Part shown: positions 63,758-64,000 of the stretch, piece after piece
Numbering within the stretch: position 1 is the first letter of the stretch
How the letters are laid out: each line of letters opens with the position of its first letter
Origin: Odiellus spinosus
Taxonomy: Eukaryota > Arthropoda > Arachnida > Opiliones > Phalangiidae
NCBI GenBank assembly: GCA_963920705.1
Contig: OY987232.1
Coordinates: forward strand, 13,145,726 to 13,209,725
Direction: 5' to 3'
Length of the DNA stretch: 64,000 bases
The notes under the pieces: generated by a model
The model's database searches: none
Told to the model about the DNA's origin: nothing
What the model saw: only the letters and a program-made list of their open reading frames with translations
Made by a program: the position numbers and the translations under genes

Positions 63758-63829
63758 TCCGATATGGTCTAGTGGCTAGGATATCTGGCTTTCACCCAGA
63801 AGGCCCGGGTTCCATTCCCGGTATCGGAG
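63758..63829 (+). tRNA. tRNA-Glu (UUC)
   Basis: C at 56. Confidence 0.83.
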
Positions 63830-63893
63830 CAGTTGGTTTTAGATTAAAAAGTTTGTTGCTAAATATTTTGATTATCATTGGTTAGAGAATATG

Positions 63894-63965
63894 TCCAATA
63901 TGGTCTACTGGCTAGGATATCTGGCTCTCACCCAGAAGGCCCGGGTTCGATTCCCGGTATCGGAG
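63894..63965 (+). tRNA. tRNA-Glu (CUC)
   Basis: A at 4 and C at 15; spacer variant as at 60122. The next unit runs off the window. Confidence 0.83.
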
Positions 63966-64000
63966 CAGTTAGGTTTTAGATTAAAAAGTTTGTTGCTCAA

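Larger units (their letters stand above)
52822..64000 (+). repeat. Tandem tRNA-Glu gene array, 140-bp unit, 74 full copies, continuing past the window
   Basis: Each unit is a 72-bp tRNA-Glu gene (including discriminator G) plus a 68-bp spacer holding TTAGATTAAAAAGTTTGTTG, then CTCAATATTTTCTTG and a short variable stretch. All copies are on the plus strand. The gene folds with acceptor TCCGATA/TATCGGA, A box TGGTCTAGTGG, B box GGTTCGATTCC and an anticodon loop CTYTCAC. By anticodon, 41 are UUC, 30 CUC and three are altered. A T4-T5 run about 10 bp after most genes is the expected Pol III stop. Only one transposon (55615-56339) interrupts it. The individual entries below give positions within the 72-bp gene where a copy departs from the consensus. 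Confidence 0.97.

Noticed and set aside
52822-64000. CRISPR array (regular repeats of near-constant spacing)
   Set aside because: The 72-bp repeat is a tRNA-Glu gene and the spacers are nearly identical to each other; the context is eukaryotic.

Overview
The window looks like a repeat-dominated, AT-rich piece of an arthropod (probably insect) nuclear genome. The evidence is interstitial TTAGG repeats (the ancestral arthropod telomere unit), a spliced CYP4-type cytochrome P450 gene with arthropod-style introns, a Ty3/gypsy LTR element and dozens of short inverted-repeat DNA transposons. The order or species cannot be fixed from the sequence alone. Almost all open reading frames outside the P450 gene, the LTR element and one short 5' exon are chance frames inside tandem or inverted repeats.

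Layout. 1-12.9 kb: a mosaic of non-autonomous DNA transposons (called families A, B, C, F, G, H, L, N here), many nested in each other. 12.9-19.5 kb: one young, whole-looking gypsy element on the minus strand with 337-bp LTRs differing at one site, inserted in a stray monomer of a 172-bp satellite. 20.1-20.9 kb: a 22/23-bp minisatellite. 23.4-24.5 kb: an array of exactly 172-bp units. 25-42.7 kb: more transposon copies, including foldback elements whose arms are minisatellites and whose centre carries TTAGG repeats, a PIF/Harbinger-like element nested in another element, and long minisatellites built on the words CCCTGACCTTTT and CCCCCATCAGACC. 43.8-44.0 kb: a GC-rich first coding exon of an unidentified minus-strand gene. 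46.4-52.4 kb: a complete 11-exon CYP4-like P450 gene on the plus strand, reconstructed here with all intron phases agreeing; its introns hold MITEs and a 15-bp minisatellite.

52.8-64.0 kb (running off the end): a tandem array of 74 full-length tRNA-Glu genes plus one truncated copy, in 140-bp units, all on the plus strand. By anticodon, 41 are UUC, 30 are CUC and three are changed (GUC, UUU, CUU). One transposon with a 7-bp target duplication interrupts the array. This array is the most striking structure here. Its spacers are as conserved as the genes, and blocks of copies sharing private variants recur, so it is being homogenised by unequal exchange or conversion.

Common themes. Six unrelated-looking elements or copies (families C, G, H, L and the element in the tRNA array) all begin CA, end TG and sit in 7-bp target duplications, as Galileo/1360-type P-superfamily elements do. 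Families B and D share the TTAA-bounded end AGGGAGAATG. Several minisatellites appear to have grown out of the internal or subterminal sequence of the same transposons.
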